This document shows, one piece after another, positions 1 through 11,848 of a stretch of 64,000 nt of DNA. The DNA lies in NCBI GenBank assembly GCA_028752905.1, contig JAQNBH010000012.1:26359816-26423815 (forward strand), in the 5' to 3' direction. The translations under genes were made by a program, and so were the position numbers. The DNA comes from Cladorhizidae sp. MBARI D1340-BT2. Its lineage: Eukaryota > Porifera > Demospongiae > Poecilosclerida > Cladorhizidae. Positions within the stretch are counted from its first letter, which is position 1. Every line of letters begins with the position of its first letter. A model generated the notes under the pieces. That model saw nothing but the letters and a program-made list of their open reading frames with translations, searched no databases and was not told where the DNA came from.

Positions 1-138
1 TTGTTTTTTCTGGGCGAAGCATGGATTATCTAAGCATTTTATTTATGATGTTCATACACTGGAGTAGTTGAGCCATAAGATCTGAGCCACTGAAGTAGTA
101 GCTTTATTGACTATTAAGCATTTATTTAACAATAAATG

Positions 139-475
139 TTCTCAATGAACTCTCAGTTGACATAATAACATTACAATCACCTTCTCAGTAATCAACTTGA
201 AATTGTATTCTCTCTATGTTTTGACTAGACGCTCTCATCAGATACTCTAGAGTTAATCAGGAATATTCCTGATTAAGGCTAGTGCATCTAGTCGAAACAT
301 CGGGAGAATACAATTTCGAGTTGATTATTGAGAATAGTATTATAATAATAAATGCTATAGTTTTGACTATGTTGAACTCTCAGTTGACATAATCGAAACA
401 TCGGGAGAATACAATTTCGAGTTGATTATTGAGAATAGTATTATAATAATAAATGTTATACTTTTGACTATGTTG
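139..475. repeat. Palindromic MITE, family A, copy 1
   Basis: The left arm begins TTCTCAATGAACTCTCAG and continues through a block ending near 300. The right arm carries the inverted counterpart (TCTAGTCGAAACATCGGG, then GAGTTGATTATTGAGAA). The centre is a short palindrome around TCAGGAATATTCCTGA. The right arm is duplicated in tandem (about 290-350 and 395-460). Related copies lie at 5246, 25321-26695 and 45503. No coding capacity; presumably mobilised by another element's transposase. Confidence 0.75.
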
Positions 476-1049
476 GTGCTATTGGTCGAAGTGATGGCTG
501 GTGGTGGCATTGATGGTGAGAAATCCTTTAAGTGCTAGTTTTCAGATCATACACCAGCTTTTACATGTCCAGGCAGTGATCCCGTTCCCAAATCCATGGC
601 TAAGGGTAGCATAATGGCTGGATTTTTTTTGGTGTTTAGCTTTCCCAAGTTACAATATTGCCTCCACGTCTATGATATGGGTGTAGTCATCCAGGTGAGA
701 CACTGGGGTGTCTATACAAACACTGTTCATTTTGGGTTGGGGCTGGGGGACAGAAGCAAAGGGTACCACACTCTTCCTGCCTGGGTTTCTTGAGTTATGC
801 CATGGTCGTAGGGAATGGTCTACAGTGGGTTGGGGTAGGCGTGAAGGGGGGTGTTTGAGTGTGTGTGTGGTGGTGGGAGGGGGGGGGGAGGGGCAGGAGG
901 TTGTTTAAGTGCAGTGAGGGCGAGGGCAGGGGATTGGAACTAAGTGTAGAAGAATGTGTGAGGAAGAGAGCTAACTATAGAATATTTATAGATAGAACTA
1001 ATGGGAGTAGTGTGTATATTAGATGAGGTGGGTGTTAGTGTGTGTATGA
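476..1049. other. No gene seen; G/T-rich spacer
   Basis: Two short open frames overlap here, but they have low-complexity, G-rich composition and no recognisable domain. A G-run lies near 878-893. Nothing else is supported. Confidence 0.5.
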
Positions 1050-1612
1050 TTGAGTTGGTGGGTAGAGGAGGTATGGGTTGGGTGGTGTCTGTATGAGTTG
1101 CAATTGTGCGGTAGGTGTGTATGAGTGTGGCAATGGGGTCTTTGTGTGTTAGTTGGGGTGGTGTGTGTGTGAGTTGATTAGGATGGTGTGGTGACGTGTT
1201 TATGAGTTGATAACATGGGGGGTGTGTTCATGAGTTGGTATACTGGGGTGGTATGTGTGTAAGAGTTGGGGTTGTGGGGTGTATATGAGTGGGGTAGTAA
1301 GGTCTTTGTGTATGATTTGGGATGGTGTGTGTATGAGTTGGTATAGTGTGTGTGTGTGTATTGGTTGGTATAGTGGGGGTGTATGAGTTGGTATAGTGGG
1401 GGTGTATGAGTTGGTATAGTGGGAGTGGTGTTTGTATGGGTTGGTATAGTGGGGGTGTATGAGTTGGATAGTGGGGGTGGTGTTTGTATGGGTTGGTATA
1501 GTGGGGGTGGTGTTTGTATGAGTTGGTATAGTGGGGGTGGTATGTGTATGAGTTGGTAAAGTGGGGGTGTATGAGTTGGTATAGTGGGAGTGGTGTGTGT
1601 ATGGGTTGGTAT
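1050..1612. repeat. GT-rich minisatellite, block 1
   Basis: Degenerate tandem copies of a 25-30 bp unit built on GTGTATGAGTTGGTATAGTG with variable G-runs, clearest from 1320 to 1612. The reverse strand is open for 150 codons only because the repeat is T/H/P-biased; it is not a gene. Related blocks follow at 1930-2190 and 3000-3380. Confidence 0.85.
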
Positions 1613-1685
1613 ATACAATAGATGACTCAAACCATCGTTTGGACCAAGCTGTTCACTTACTGTATCAATGTTAGTTTTGACCTGA

Positions 1686-1905
1686 GATTATTGGCAGGTG
1701 TCAGTGGCTCCAGAATCCCGACCCAAGGTCACATTTGCCACCTCTTCAGCGCTATTCAATACAAGGTTATGCCATTGAGGTTGCAGTGAGCTCCTGCTAC
1801 CTTCCAATGCCTGATGGATAGGGTTATTAATGGCCTTCAATTTGTAGAAGCCTACCTGGATGAAATTGTTATTTCAGTGCAGCTTAGGAGGAGCATTTAC
1901 ATCAC
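1686..1905 (+). pseudogene. Ty3/Gypsy reverse transcriptase fragment
   Basis: Translation across frames gives the familiar Gypsy RT run: a VAPESRPK-like stretch, then TFATSSALF, then a VMPLRLQ-stop-APATFQ stretch and finally VEAYLDEIVIS. The last corresponds to the catalytic YxDD box, here YLDE, with the second Asp replaced by Glu. Only about 70 codons survive, with an in-frame stop and a frame change, so this is a dead fragment. It sits between two blocks of GT-rich minisatellite, which suggests it interrupted one array or was trapped by its growth. The assignment rests on motif order alone; no LTR, protease or integrase is visible nearby. Confidence 0.7.
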
Positions 1906-1926
1906 CTCCAAGCAGTTTTCAAAAGG

Positions 1927-2190
1927 TTGACCTGCTGGGCTAACTCTCAAGGTTGTGTGTGTATGAGTTGGGACAGTGGTGGTGGTGTGTATATGAGTTA
2001 CAGTGGTGTGTGTAGCATGTGTATGATTGAGTTGGTGGGGGTGTATGAGTTTGGTGGTGTGTGTATGAGTTGGGGTGGTGGGGTTCTTTGTGTGAGTGGG
2101 GCAGTGTGGGTAGTGTGTGTATCAGTTAGGATGGTGGTGGTTTTATGCATATGAGTTGGCGGTGTGTATGGATTGGGATTGTGGGGTCTA
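1927..2190. repeat. GT-rich minisatellite, block 2
   Basis: The same GTGTGTATGAGTTGGG-type unit as 1050-1612, more degenerate. Short open frames on both strands here are by-products of the repeat. Confidence 0.75.
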
Positions 2191-2999
2191 ATCTGGCAAC
2201 TGTCCCGTATCTCGCAGAACAGTCCTGCAGTCCACATCCCTGTCCTACTGTCCCACCAGACGTGTCAAATGCCCCACATTTTACTTGCTACTGTTTTTAA
2301 ATAGCAAGTAGTAGCTGTTCCAGCCAGCCAGTTCGTTCTTTAATATTTTATAGCTTTAGTATAGCTAAGGTCAGCTATGAACTGGAAAAACCTGTGCTGA
2401 ATGATTGGCCATACCCATACACGACCTGTCTAGCAGCTCTTCACTCTACCGTCCATGTAACCTTTGCACTCAGCTCCTATATGGCATTATTATGACACCA
2501 CCTTTTAGTACTTTAACGCGAATTACTGGCCAAATTTCTAGAACTGTCTCCCAATCAGATCTTTACCAGACATTCAATCAGTCAGTGAATCCAGCAGTTT
2601 CGAAATTTCATCCAGATATATAGCAAGCACGAACTACTGCATGTGCCAAGACTGGAGGAGAATAAAATCTAATTCACTGTGACAAAAGAAATGTCCATGT
2701 TTTGTAAAATGGATCCTGAAGAATGCAAAAAAAATTTTGGCACCTGAAAGCAAGGTTTTCGACTTACACTGCCATGAAGTCAAACTAAACTATTCCTTTA
2801 ACATGAATTGATATTTTTATTGGCCATGATATTTTGCTGTCCAAGTTTGCAGCAAAACCCAAAAGCATTCGAATTCCACCTCTCCTGACCCCTAGAAATA
2901 CAGGCATGTCCTGTGTCCCACATTTTATTCACAAAATGTTGGCAGGTCTATGAGGTGGGGAGGAGGGGGGGATGAGTGGAATGGCAGAGGGGGGGGGGT
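2191..2999. other. No gene seen
   Basis: Unique-looking A/T-rich sequence with one short open frame (2405-2623) that lacks recognisable domains or splice context. It ends in a G-rich run near 2955-2999. Confidence 0.5.
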
Positions 3000-3380
3000 T
3001 ATAAGTTGAGGTGATGGAGTGGTGTGTGTATGAGTTAGGGGGGTTGGGTGATGTGGGTACAAGTTGGGATAGTGTTAGTGGTATGTTTATTAGTTGAGGG
3101 GATGGGGGTGATGTGTATATGAGTTGGGGTGTGGGAGTGATGTGTGTATGAGAAGAAGGTATATGTGTGAGTTGTGGTGATGTGTGTATGAATTAGTGCT
3201 GCTTCGATGGTGTGTCTAGTGAGATGGAGTGGTGGGAATTGTATATATATATGAGTTGGGGTGGTTGGTGTTTGGGGTGTGGGGAGGGGGGTCTATGAGT
3301 TGGAGTGTGTGTGTGTGTGCGTGTGGGGTGTGTGTATGAGTTGGGGTGATGCAGGATAGTTGAGGTGAAGTATCCTTCCT
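3000..3380. repeat. GT-rich minisatellite, block 3
   Basis: Imperfect copies of the ATGAGTTGGGGTGnTGTGTGT-like unit, decaying toward 3380. Same repeat family as blocks 1 and 2. Confidence 0.7.
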
Positions 3381-4527
3381 GTGGGTGTATGAAGCTATAG
3401 TTGTATTTGGTGGTGGTGCTAGTGCAGTGTGTGCCTGTGGTAACTCATTGACACTGGAGATGGTCTTCTTCTTTCTTCCATGTCAGGGATGGAGTAAGAA
3501 ATGTTGAGTGATGTTTCGAGCCACTATTGATGATAGGGAGGCCGAGCTCTTTCTCTCTTCCTCGCTCGCCTTATGGAGCACCTGCTTTCTGGGTACCTAT
3601 CGGTTCCCCTGCTTCTAGCAGAAGTATAACATTTGGCAATACCAGACATCTTATAGTTTTTGTTTCTCTCCATAATAGCATCAAGGATTGACTTGATACA
3701 GAGATCAATAAATTCTTATTACAAAGCTTTCGATGCACTGGTCTCTTCATCAGTGCTGCTAAAAATTAGGTGTCCTTATGATGGTATATATATAAAGGGG
3801 TGTACCAAGCTAAATTTCATTGGTCCGGTTATTCAGATCATGCCCATGCATGTGTATATTTAGACACTTAAACATGCATTTGTGAGTGTGGTATGGATAT
3901 ACATGTACATCAAACACTTTGAGTTTATGCTCAGAATTATAATAAGTCCATTAGCAATTCCTTTTTATATTGAGGGAAACTGCACCATAAGGTTGTTGAG
4001 CTATTGTTGACTCATGGTGTTGCACAGGTAGCTCGCTATGTCTTGATTCTGCAACCCAACATTGACATGCTGTCGAAATGTTTGCCGAACTTGGCTAGAG
4101 CAACAGAAGAAGCAAGTGCGTGCAACCTATATATCTAATGCTGAGTGACTTATGTCATTATTGTGAGCTCTTGCAGCTAAGAAATGATAGACCCAGAAGA
4201 AGCTAACCAACACTTTCAGTAATCATAATAATTTTTATCTGCTATTGGTACAGGGTTATTCCAGTTATGGATGGTCTACCGTACCCACTCTGAGTCTAAA
4301 CTGAGTGTAATTATTTGCAATACTTGATCTATCTTGGTAGCAGTCTTGGCTTTTATCACTTTAATTTAAAACATGTGCCAACATGTGTGGCAATGCACAG
4401 GACCACGTGACGCATTGCAGTGGAAAAAAGTTCCCTTGGCAATCCATAAGTGCTGGAAACAGCGATATACAATGTTTTCTTCCCAAGGAGCTCTTGGGTT
4501 ACTTAAAACCTCGATCCAGCTGGTGTG
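3381..4527. other. No gene seen
   Basis: A/T-rich sequence with scattered short open frames (3660-3863, 4366-4570). None has a recognisable motif and several overlap on opposite strands. No support for a gene or RNA. Confidence 0.45.
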
Positions 4528-4880
4528 TAGTACAGAAGACTGTCGCATATCCAAACTCTATGGGACCTAACCCTGTTTTTATACATGAGATTTCTGGATA
4601 TGTGAAGCATTTGCAAGAAATGGATGCAGTGTCAGCTATTTTAAGTTTGCATGTGTTTTAACAATTGTTAAGTGGAAGATAGTACACAAAAGTAAGGACT
4701 TGCATCTGCAGTAACAGTCGACTGACTACTGCAACATTGTTTTAGTGGTAACAACATGAGATTGCTGCAAAGTCATATATATACTTAGTAGAGTACAGTA
4801 CTATTTACAAATAGTGTAGTAGCTAGTGAGGTGTAATTGATGAGACCCGAGAAGCCAGGTTATATACATGAGGGTGTACC
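4528..4880. repeat. MITE family B, diverged copy 1
   Basis: Shares blocks with 50031-50426: CATATCCAAACTCTATGGG near the left end, then AGATTTCTGGATATGTGAAGCA, an interior GATTGCTGCAAAGTC-like block, and GAGAAGCCAG at the right. Its ends are degraded relative to copy 2. Non-coding. Confidence 0.65.
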
Positions 4881-5245
4881 AATCTGAAATATCAACAATT
4901 ACCTGTACCTTCAGCCATTCTGTTCAGAGTTCAAGCTTATGCTGCTTTACAAATGCACATGATTTGAGCACATATACCTTGGCCACACCCACATTTTATA
5001 AATATTGGTATTCCCATGGCCTGACTGGCCTGAGTGGTTATTACACCCCAGATATATGAGGAGTAAGTATGTTTTGCACTTCTGTAATTGGTCCATGTGA
5101 TATGGTGAATGGTGTGATTGACAGAGATATAATGCAGTGATGTGGATGACCTCGGGTGTGATTGGACTAGCAGAGAAGACAAAAACTGAGCTAAGCCAAT
5201 AAAAAAAATCTGTAAAACTCAAAAACTTGGAGAAAAGAAGAGAGA
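4881..5245. other. No gene seen
   Basis: Overlapping short open frames on both strands (about 4937-5222) show no known domain. It ends at the start of a family-A MITE. Confidence 0.45.
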
Positions 5246-5415
5246 ACTCTCAATGAACTCTCAGTTGACATAATAACATTACAATAACCTTCTCAATAAT
5301 CAACCTGACTGTCTCAACATTTCAACTAGATGCTCTGGCTTTCATCAGGAACAGAGCATCTAGTCATAATGTGGAGGGAGTACAATTTCAAGTTGAATAT
5401 TGAGAAGTGTATTGT
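5246..5415. repeat. Palindromic MITE, family A, copy 2
   Basis: Begins CTCAATGAACTCTCAGTTGA, as copy 1 does. The centre is a hairpin between AACTAGATGCTCTGGC and GAGCATCTAGTC around a TTTCATCAGGAAC loop. It ends in TTGAATATTGAGAAG. This is the compact ancestral-looking form, about 170 bp. Its central hexads are those multiplied in the satellite at 25321. Confidence 0.8.
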
Positions 5416-6243
5416 AAAGAAGAGATAATTAGTCCGGAATGTTCAATGTATGGCTGTATGTGTGGATAGGAACTAGGGCTGGATCTGGGCCTAGGCTAGC
5501 AGGGAGTTATGTGTTTGGGGTATGGATATGGGCATGTCTGATGTTGGGACAGGTATAGACCTCTGGACTAAGGCCACGACTAGAGGTATGTGGGTGTCTA
5601 ACATTGAGACTAGGATTAATGGTATATTTTGTTTGCAGAAGTGTTTGCAGAAGTGTAGAACTTCTTCTTTAAAATAATTGCCATTGCCATTTTGAACATT
5701 CTCTTTCTGGCTGATCCTTCAGTTTCTGGAAGCTCACATTTTGAGGAAAGCTGCACTGGTACCAGCAAACACTACTTGCTCTTCTTTCATGGTGTGTCTC
5801 AGAAATCCAGTTCTTTCTTATTCTGACTCATAGATTAGCTCCTTCTTTGTCTGACTTATAAGATTTGCTTATTCTTCATGTGGCTCATGTAACAGAAAGA
5901 CTCACTGCAAGTTTGGACTGTTCTCATGGCAGCTTCATCAGGAAAGGCAGTATTTGCCCGATGGTGACCTCACAAATTTTAGGTTGAGATGCCTCCCTAT
6001 GGTACAAGTAACTTTGGAAAGGATACGACTCCCTGCCATGTAGTGTCAAATGAGAACTCAAACAATGTGTAGTAGTTATGTAAATCTAATTAGGAAATCC
6101 CCTATTCCTCAGGTGTGTAGGAAGCACTTCTGAAGTGCAGTAGCCCAACATCACTGCACCTATTTTGATTGAAATCAGTTGTGGTCAATTAGTAATTAAT
6201 CTTTGACTTATTGTTTTCAGTTAGAGCACTCAACAAACTAACA
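5416..6243. other. No gene seen
   Basis: Unique-looking spacer without recognisable coding or RNA signals. The 3' end of a minus-strand hAT relic begins at its right edge. Confidence 0.5.
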
Positions 6244-7690
6244 TCAAAGTTCTAAATCACTTGGCAGAAATTTGCCAAATATTGTTTCTCTGTGACTTGA
6301 ACTCCAATTGAATGCATTCCCAAGATCCATCAAGTTTAACTTGTCAGTGTGCTCCTTAGCATTTAAAGCATCATGACATTGTTCTATCTCATTGTCGCTC
6401 ATAAATAACTCTTGATACGACACAATGAGCTGAAGGAGGGTCCACTTGAGGCATTTGTAGCAGGCATGATAAGTATCAATGAAGCCAGTTTGCACACTTC
6501 ACACCATAGTGCTCTTTGTGTAGTTGAGAGACTCCTTAAGTACTTCAATACTGTACCATGAGAGGTTGCTATACATCACTTTCAGGTGCATTTACAGTTG
6601 GGTAAAGTGATAGTTGACCTCGTAGAAGTCTGTGATGAACTTTAATTCTCTGGTTGGAGTTTTTTTGATGAATTTAATTACCAACTCTTCACTAATATCA
6701 AAATCATAATATCTAGCCAAGTACTTTATCATAGACTCATTCATTAGCCTCCGAGTACCGAATCTTTGTCAAAATTTTCTTTGTTATGCACCTTTCTCAA
6801 GAAGATCCTCTAGCTTGCAGTACACTTTGTAGCAGGGTTGATCAAAGCATGCCTTTATGCTAGGTATGACAAGATCCAGAGGTTCAAAGTAGATTGCTCT
6901 GTAAAATGATCTGATGTCAGTGGGGAAGTCTCCTACAGCTGAGCCATCTTCAGATTTTCTTGTCTCCATGGTAGTACTGTATATTCCACTTCACAATCGG
7001 TGGCCATTTTTTGTGACTTTGAACCAGAGATGATTGAAGTCTGCATCAGATGGAATCAACTGCAATGTGGTGACAGTCATACATGTTACCTTCTTCCCTT
7101 CAGCTGCAGACATTTGAAGAGATTGGAAGGTCTTGTTTATGTTGTCGATGTGTCTCAAGACTAATTCTCCTAGCACTAAATTGAATCATGCTTGATGACA
7201 CACCTATGATCCTGGCTCGTATTTCTGTCTCCTTGACTACATCAAGTGATTCATCCCAAACTACTTAGAAGTTCTCAATGATGCTGTATAGAGCTTGTGC
7301 ATCTTGTTGGACAAAGAACTTGAATACCTGAAGTCAAGTCTGGTAATTGTTGACTTAGATTTTGGAGCATGGCATCATGCCAAGAAGATTTCTTGATTAG
7401 CTTCACAATCTTGTATGATGTGTCCAAAACATCCCTCATCACTTTGCAAGCGTTCAAGCATCAGAGCATGCCCATAGCAATGAGTGTAGAGTGCTCTCAG
7501 TTTTTCATCAATATCAGTTTGGCTAGCCCACCATGTGCTCCCGACATAGATGCAGCACTATCGTAACACTATACCCTGAGTTTTGTTATGGAAAGACTCA
7601 TTCGAAGCAGGGCATAATGTATCACCCTAGTTCACTATCCATCCATCGGAAACAGATAACAACTTGCTCCTTGTTAAGAGGTATCTATAG
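6244..7690 (-). pseudogene. hAT transposase relic (DUF4371/ZMYM1-like), minus strand
   Basis: Read right to left, several frames together give a hAT transposase of the DUF4371/ZMYM1-like type. A DSAASMSGAHGG-like stretch (the DGAA.MSG box of the RNase H-fold core) lies near 7540-7566. It is followed by KVMRDVLDTSYKIVKLIKK, then VLCPTRCT (usual form TRW), LVLRHIDN and QMSAAEG near 7090-7160, and a YFEPLDLVIPSIKACFDQP stretch near 6840-6910. Each lies in a short open frame separated by stops and shifts. These elements cut and paste through a DDE transposase in the nucleus; this copy cannot make one. The N-terminal zinc-finger region is not recognised and the C-terminal dimerisation domain is incomplete. 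No termini or target duplication were identified. Confidence 0.75.
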
Positions 7691-9008
7691 TATCATCTAC
7701 CATAATATTCCAGAAATGTGCTGATCATATTGAAGCAATCACCTGTCGAAAGACCTACAGAGCCATCTCTTCAGCATTTCATTCTATGTCAGGGGCCACG
7801 TATCGGTCTGTCCACCCATGATTCGTTTGTCATCATAAGTTGAAGTCTACAGCTATAGAATTTTTGTAATCCTACGACACGCAAATGCAAATTTAGCCAC
7901 TTTTTTTTTAACTTGTGTCCTAAGAACAACAATTAATTCTCTCTAGCCTTAGAACTGCAGTCAGAGCTTTTCAGAATAGCAAACAAGCTACACTATGGCA
8001 CTGACCTGAGCACATTGTCAATTGACATGAGTTCTAACAGCAAGGCCAACAGGAGCATTCCAGCACTCTTGATCACACTTGGCATCTATGTAATATTTAG
8101 GTGGTATTCAGAAACCCTTGTAGTCAAAGTGGCCTTTATTATATTGTGCTGGTCATGTGCATGGGACGGGTAACTGGTCATGCAAAATTTGCACATTCAG
8201 CTACATTCCAACCCTCTACAAGGTTACCAGAAGATTACTGTTTTCACAGGCTACTCACCATTTACCAAAATTAATGCAACTATTATTTCTAGTTATCTGA
8301 TTAGAGATCATTTTGACAAAAAAATCTAGCTTCTGGTTCTCCCATTCCAAGCACTAGTATCTAATTCTGCAAGGCAATGTTCTGACACTCTGCAGTAAAT
8401 ATGTATGATTACGTACATAGGTGGTGAAACAGGTCCAGCGGGTTCCACTGCTTGTGCATTGGTCAGACCATTTATATCAGCTCTGATTGACCACCATAAA
8501 CTCCAAAGGGCTTGAACAAAGAGTAATAATAATGATAATAATTAATAAAGAAATAAGATCCATATGCACTGAAAGCCTAGGGGGGGTGGGGGGGGGGGGG
8601 GGGGGGGGGGGGGGGGATTAAATAAAACAATTCTATAGCTGATGTTGTAGGAAGCTAGATTAGTTAGATCATTGTTGTTTTTGTCTTTATATCAGGTTGC
8701 ACTGTTTACTGAGTGCCTCCACTTCCCTTGATATCAGTAAAGTGTGCTCGCACTCTCTATATTGGTTCAACCAACTATTTTTAACAGGCTCTTATGATTA
8801 TCATTAACTTTATGTCTAGAACACTGATAAACACTGTCATCAAGAACCTAGAACTTGAGTTACATAATATATATATATTATTATGTCCGCAATAGTGATC
8901 AAACTAAAACCTGACAAGTCTGCCAGTAGCTGTGATCCTGATTATATTCTTACGATTAATTAAGAGTGAACATAATATATATTATATGTATTTGTACATG
9001 TGATCCAG
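7691..9008. other. No gene seen; contains a 36-bp G tract
   Basis: Spacer between the hAT relic and the ZU5 exon. An almost pure G tract occupies 8581-8616, broken by one T at 8587. Any upstream exons of the ZU5 gene would have to lie here or further left. I could not define one, although 8860-9008 ends in a plausible polypyrimidine-poor acceptor TGATCCAG. Confidence 0.5.
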
Positions 9009-9911
9009 GCAATGCTGTGGGGGAAACATCAGTTATATTCACAGGACAGACTACTTCTCTTGACTGGAAAAATTACGGCTTCAAACTACACTTTGAGGAC
9101 GGTCATCTTCCTTCTGGTGTCACGAAGTGCACTTTCCATGTCTCTGCATTTGTATCTGGCAAATTTGTGTTTCCTTACTATCATGAGCGTGTGAGTGGAA
9201 TATACCAGATAGACTGTCGCCAAGAACTTAACACTCCAGTCACCATCACGATCCAGCATTGTGTGACAAAAGTTCACAAACACCGCCTGTCCTTTGCCTG
9301 CTGCTCAGATACCAAACCTCCATTCCAATACCACATCGTTGAAGGCGGTCACTTCACTTCCACTTGGGGAGAACTTCGTGTTAAGAAGTTTTCATTCTAT
9401 ACAATCGTGTGTAAACTTTACGAATATAGTGCAAGTTTTTTCTTTTCTCAGCCTGAGAAGTCATACTTGGTTTCCATGTATAGAAGGAGTCTGTCCAGCA
9501 GTCCCTCTTGCAGTTCTGCCAGTTGGAATCTGTTCTTTTCTGCGGTAGAAGATCTTGACCTTTATCAAACCAAGGTAGAGGAGTACTTTGAAAAGCAAAT
9601 GAAGCTTGGCAAAGAAGCTCAACCCATTGTACAAGAGGTTGTTCGATTCAAGGAAAATGAGAAGAGTATTGAGTTGGATATTCCAGAGGATGAAGCCGAT
9701 CAACACACTGGGTGGCATTTAATACCTCAGGTACATCCTTCCATCAGTAAATATGATATTGATCATTATAAATGTGAAAGTCGTCGTCCTCCTCTCCGCC
9801 AACTATTGCTGACCTCAAGCAATCCTCAATCAGACTGGACTTATAAATTCCATCTTAAGGGTGTGGAAGGTCCAAAGAACTTCATGATAGTACACCAGCC
9901 AGTCCCCACAG
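9009..9911 (+). CDS. ZU5 plus UPA-like exon of a death-fold adaptor gene
   Basis: A 903-bp open exon bounded by an acceptor (TGATCCAG before 9009) and a donor (GTATGT at 9912), phase 1 at both ends. About residues 5-140 form a ZU5 domain: GFKLHFEDGHLPSGV, SGKFVFP, VSGIYQIDC and the TIQHC strand, the pattern seen in many sponge ZU5 proteins. About residues 165-300 resemble the UPA-like partner domain, with IELDIPEDEADQHTGWHLIP and the closing DWTYKFHLKGVEGPKNF strand. In UNC5, PIDD and ankyrins, ZU5-UPA modules keep a C-terminal Death domain in check, and the next in-phase exons here supply a Death domain. An open frame begins at 8966, but the residues before 9009 look intronic. A true start codon and any receptor-like N-terminus are not visible. 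The exon is free of stops and frameshifts, unlike everything else in the window, so it is probably functional. Confidence 0.8.
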
Positions 9912-11533
9912 GTATGTAATATATTGTTGATTGTGTGTGTTGAGGTGAAAGTTTGACACCTGCAACACGTATACTTACAATGTCTATTGCAAGTACACAA
10001 CATTCAAAGGAGTCAATCACACACGCAAGCAAGACTATCACATCTTTACTACTTTAATGGGTGGGTGGGGGGGTGGAATTTAGGTCAAAAAATAAAATAA
10101 AATGAGTGTCCCTACATTGGAGTTTCCTAACTTGCACATGAATCAGAGTTATTGATTTATATAAGGTCTTTAACTAATATATGTGATGTAACATCCAAAG
10201 TCAGGCCCCTCAACCTCTCTAAACAATGGGGCATACATTGCCATAAACAACTGATACTTTTTGCGATAGTTGTTACTTGGTTTAGTGTTGCCATGAGCTC
10301 CATATGGACCTGATTATGCTGAGTGTGTTTAGCCATGCAGACTTTTAGTATCAATAATTTCAGCCCTCATAGGAATTGTATTATGATCCCAAGAGTCCAT
10401 CAGCACAGCTATCTTGTTTGTATGGTGAACTTTCTTACACAGTGCTATAAAGGCTAGAAACTTGTTCTGGACCTTAGAATCTACATATATAACAGTTGGA
10501 TTTCCTCACAACTATAGCTTCCACATTCTCCATTCTCTCCTCATTAATCTTTCACTTGCCACCCGTCATCATTGTCTTACTTTACTCACTATTGAACCTA
10601 AATCTATACTTCAATGCAAACATTCCCACTACATCCAATATCACTTGTTACTGCACCTGATCTCTAGCTAATTATAATTATCATAAGCATATATATAGCA
10701 ACCAACCACACCTTGTTCCTTGCACTTAAATCCAACCCTTTTTCCTCCAAATCCTTCAAAATCCCATCACATAATTATACAGACCTGGTGACAAAGAACA
10801 ACCCTGTTTCAGCCCTGCCTCATCTAAAACCACCTAGAACCCACCCAATAAAACACTCAGGCAACTTGGTCATACAAGTCTTTGCACACATTGACAATTT
10901 CTTGAACACCATACCTTTTTCATCTTCATCCACAATCCTCTCCACATTGTAGCATATCCTTGCTTGCATCTAGACCTGCAAGAAATAACTCCCGTCCCTG
11001 TGATGTCATAATGTCACACACACACACTCCCCTCAACACTCACATCCTCTCTCTGGCCTGACCTTCTGTTAATATATGATTCTCTATACCCTTACTAAGC
11101 TACCTCCCAACACCCTTGTCGTCACTTTTCCAGCCACTCACCATCATGACCAGGATCCTTCCCCCTTTTCAACTCTTTCTCAATAATGTACATCTCCTGG
11201 AACCCAACCCACTAATCATCCAGTTCACCTCTTTAGCAGTAGATTCTAGGTTTTCAATTGGAACACACTCCCCTGACCTTGACACTCCCCCTAATCCTTC
11301 CCAACTGCTTAGGGAAAACCTCTATTATTTCCTTCCTCTTCTCTACTTCAACCACGTCTTCCTCTTTTACTCGATTATTTCTTCTTCCCTTCAATTCTTC
11401 CCAGCTAGTCCTCCATTGATCATCAGTATTTTGTATTGTAGCCTTCCTCAGTCTATTCTTATTCACACCTCTTACATTCCTCCACATTGTTGTATAGAGT
11501 AACTCATTATTGTTATTTTTGTTATTCTTGCAG
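9912..11533. other. Predicted intron 1 of the ZU5 gene
   Basis: 1,622 bp from GTATGT to TTGCAG. Short open frames inside (10157-10354, 10462-10671, 10713-10952, 11116-11502) carry no recognised domain. The T/C-rich stretch 11100-11500 gives spurious open frames on both strands. No transposon recognised. Confidence 0.5.
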
Positions 11534-11554
11534 TTCCTATTACGGAGTCTAATG
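11534..11554 (+). CDS. Predicted 21-bp micro-exon (linker)
   Basis: CTTGCAG precedes it and GTGAGT follows. Spliced to the exon ending at 9911 it reads V-P-I-T-E-S-N in the same frame and stays in phase 1. It would be part of a short flexible linker between the ZU5/UPA and Death domains. Support is splice-site quality plus frame; transcript evidence is needed. Confidence 0.55.
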
Positions 11555-11815
11555 GTGAGTCAGTAAAACTTATCAATTTCTATATCATTAACTTATGTCG
11601 CCTAACACTCAAATTATCTTGGAAGCCACAATTGCTTACACACACCATCTCAATATATTTAAAAGGACTGTCATCATTAGTCCAGTTTAAATTTCATATG
11701 AACATGATCCTGTCACTCCATTTTTCATTTAGCTTGCAATTATTATAGCTTAGAGCTACTAGTATCCAGTTCTGTTAGATTCCATTCAATTTAAAAATTA
11801 TATAATTTACTGCAG

Positions 11816-11848
11816 CTGCTGGTGGGTCAGGTGATGATCAATCTGGTG
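11816..11848 (+). CDS. Predicted 33-bp micro-exon (Gly/Ser/Asp linker)
   Basis: Preceded by TTTACTGCAG and followed by GTAAGT. In frame with the previous micro-exon it encodes AAGGSGDDQSG, a typical flexible linker, and keeps phase 1. The gap to the previous micro-exon is 261 bp. Confidence 0.6.

Noticed and set aside
1178..1630. 150-residue reverse frame rich in Thr, His and Pro
   Set aside because: Low-complexity translation of the GT-rich minisatellite.
11116..11502. 128-residue forward frame within intron 1
   Set aside because: Pyrimidine-rich composition opens both strands; no domain, and it would break the ZU5 gene order.
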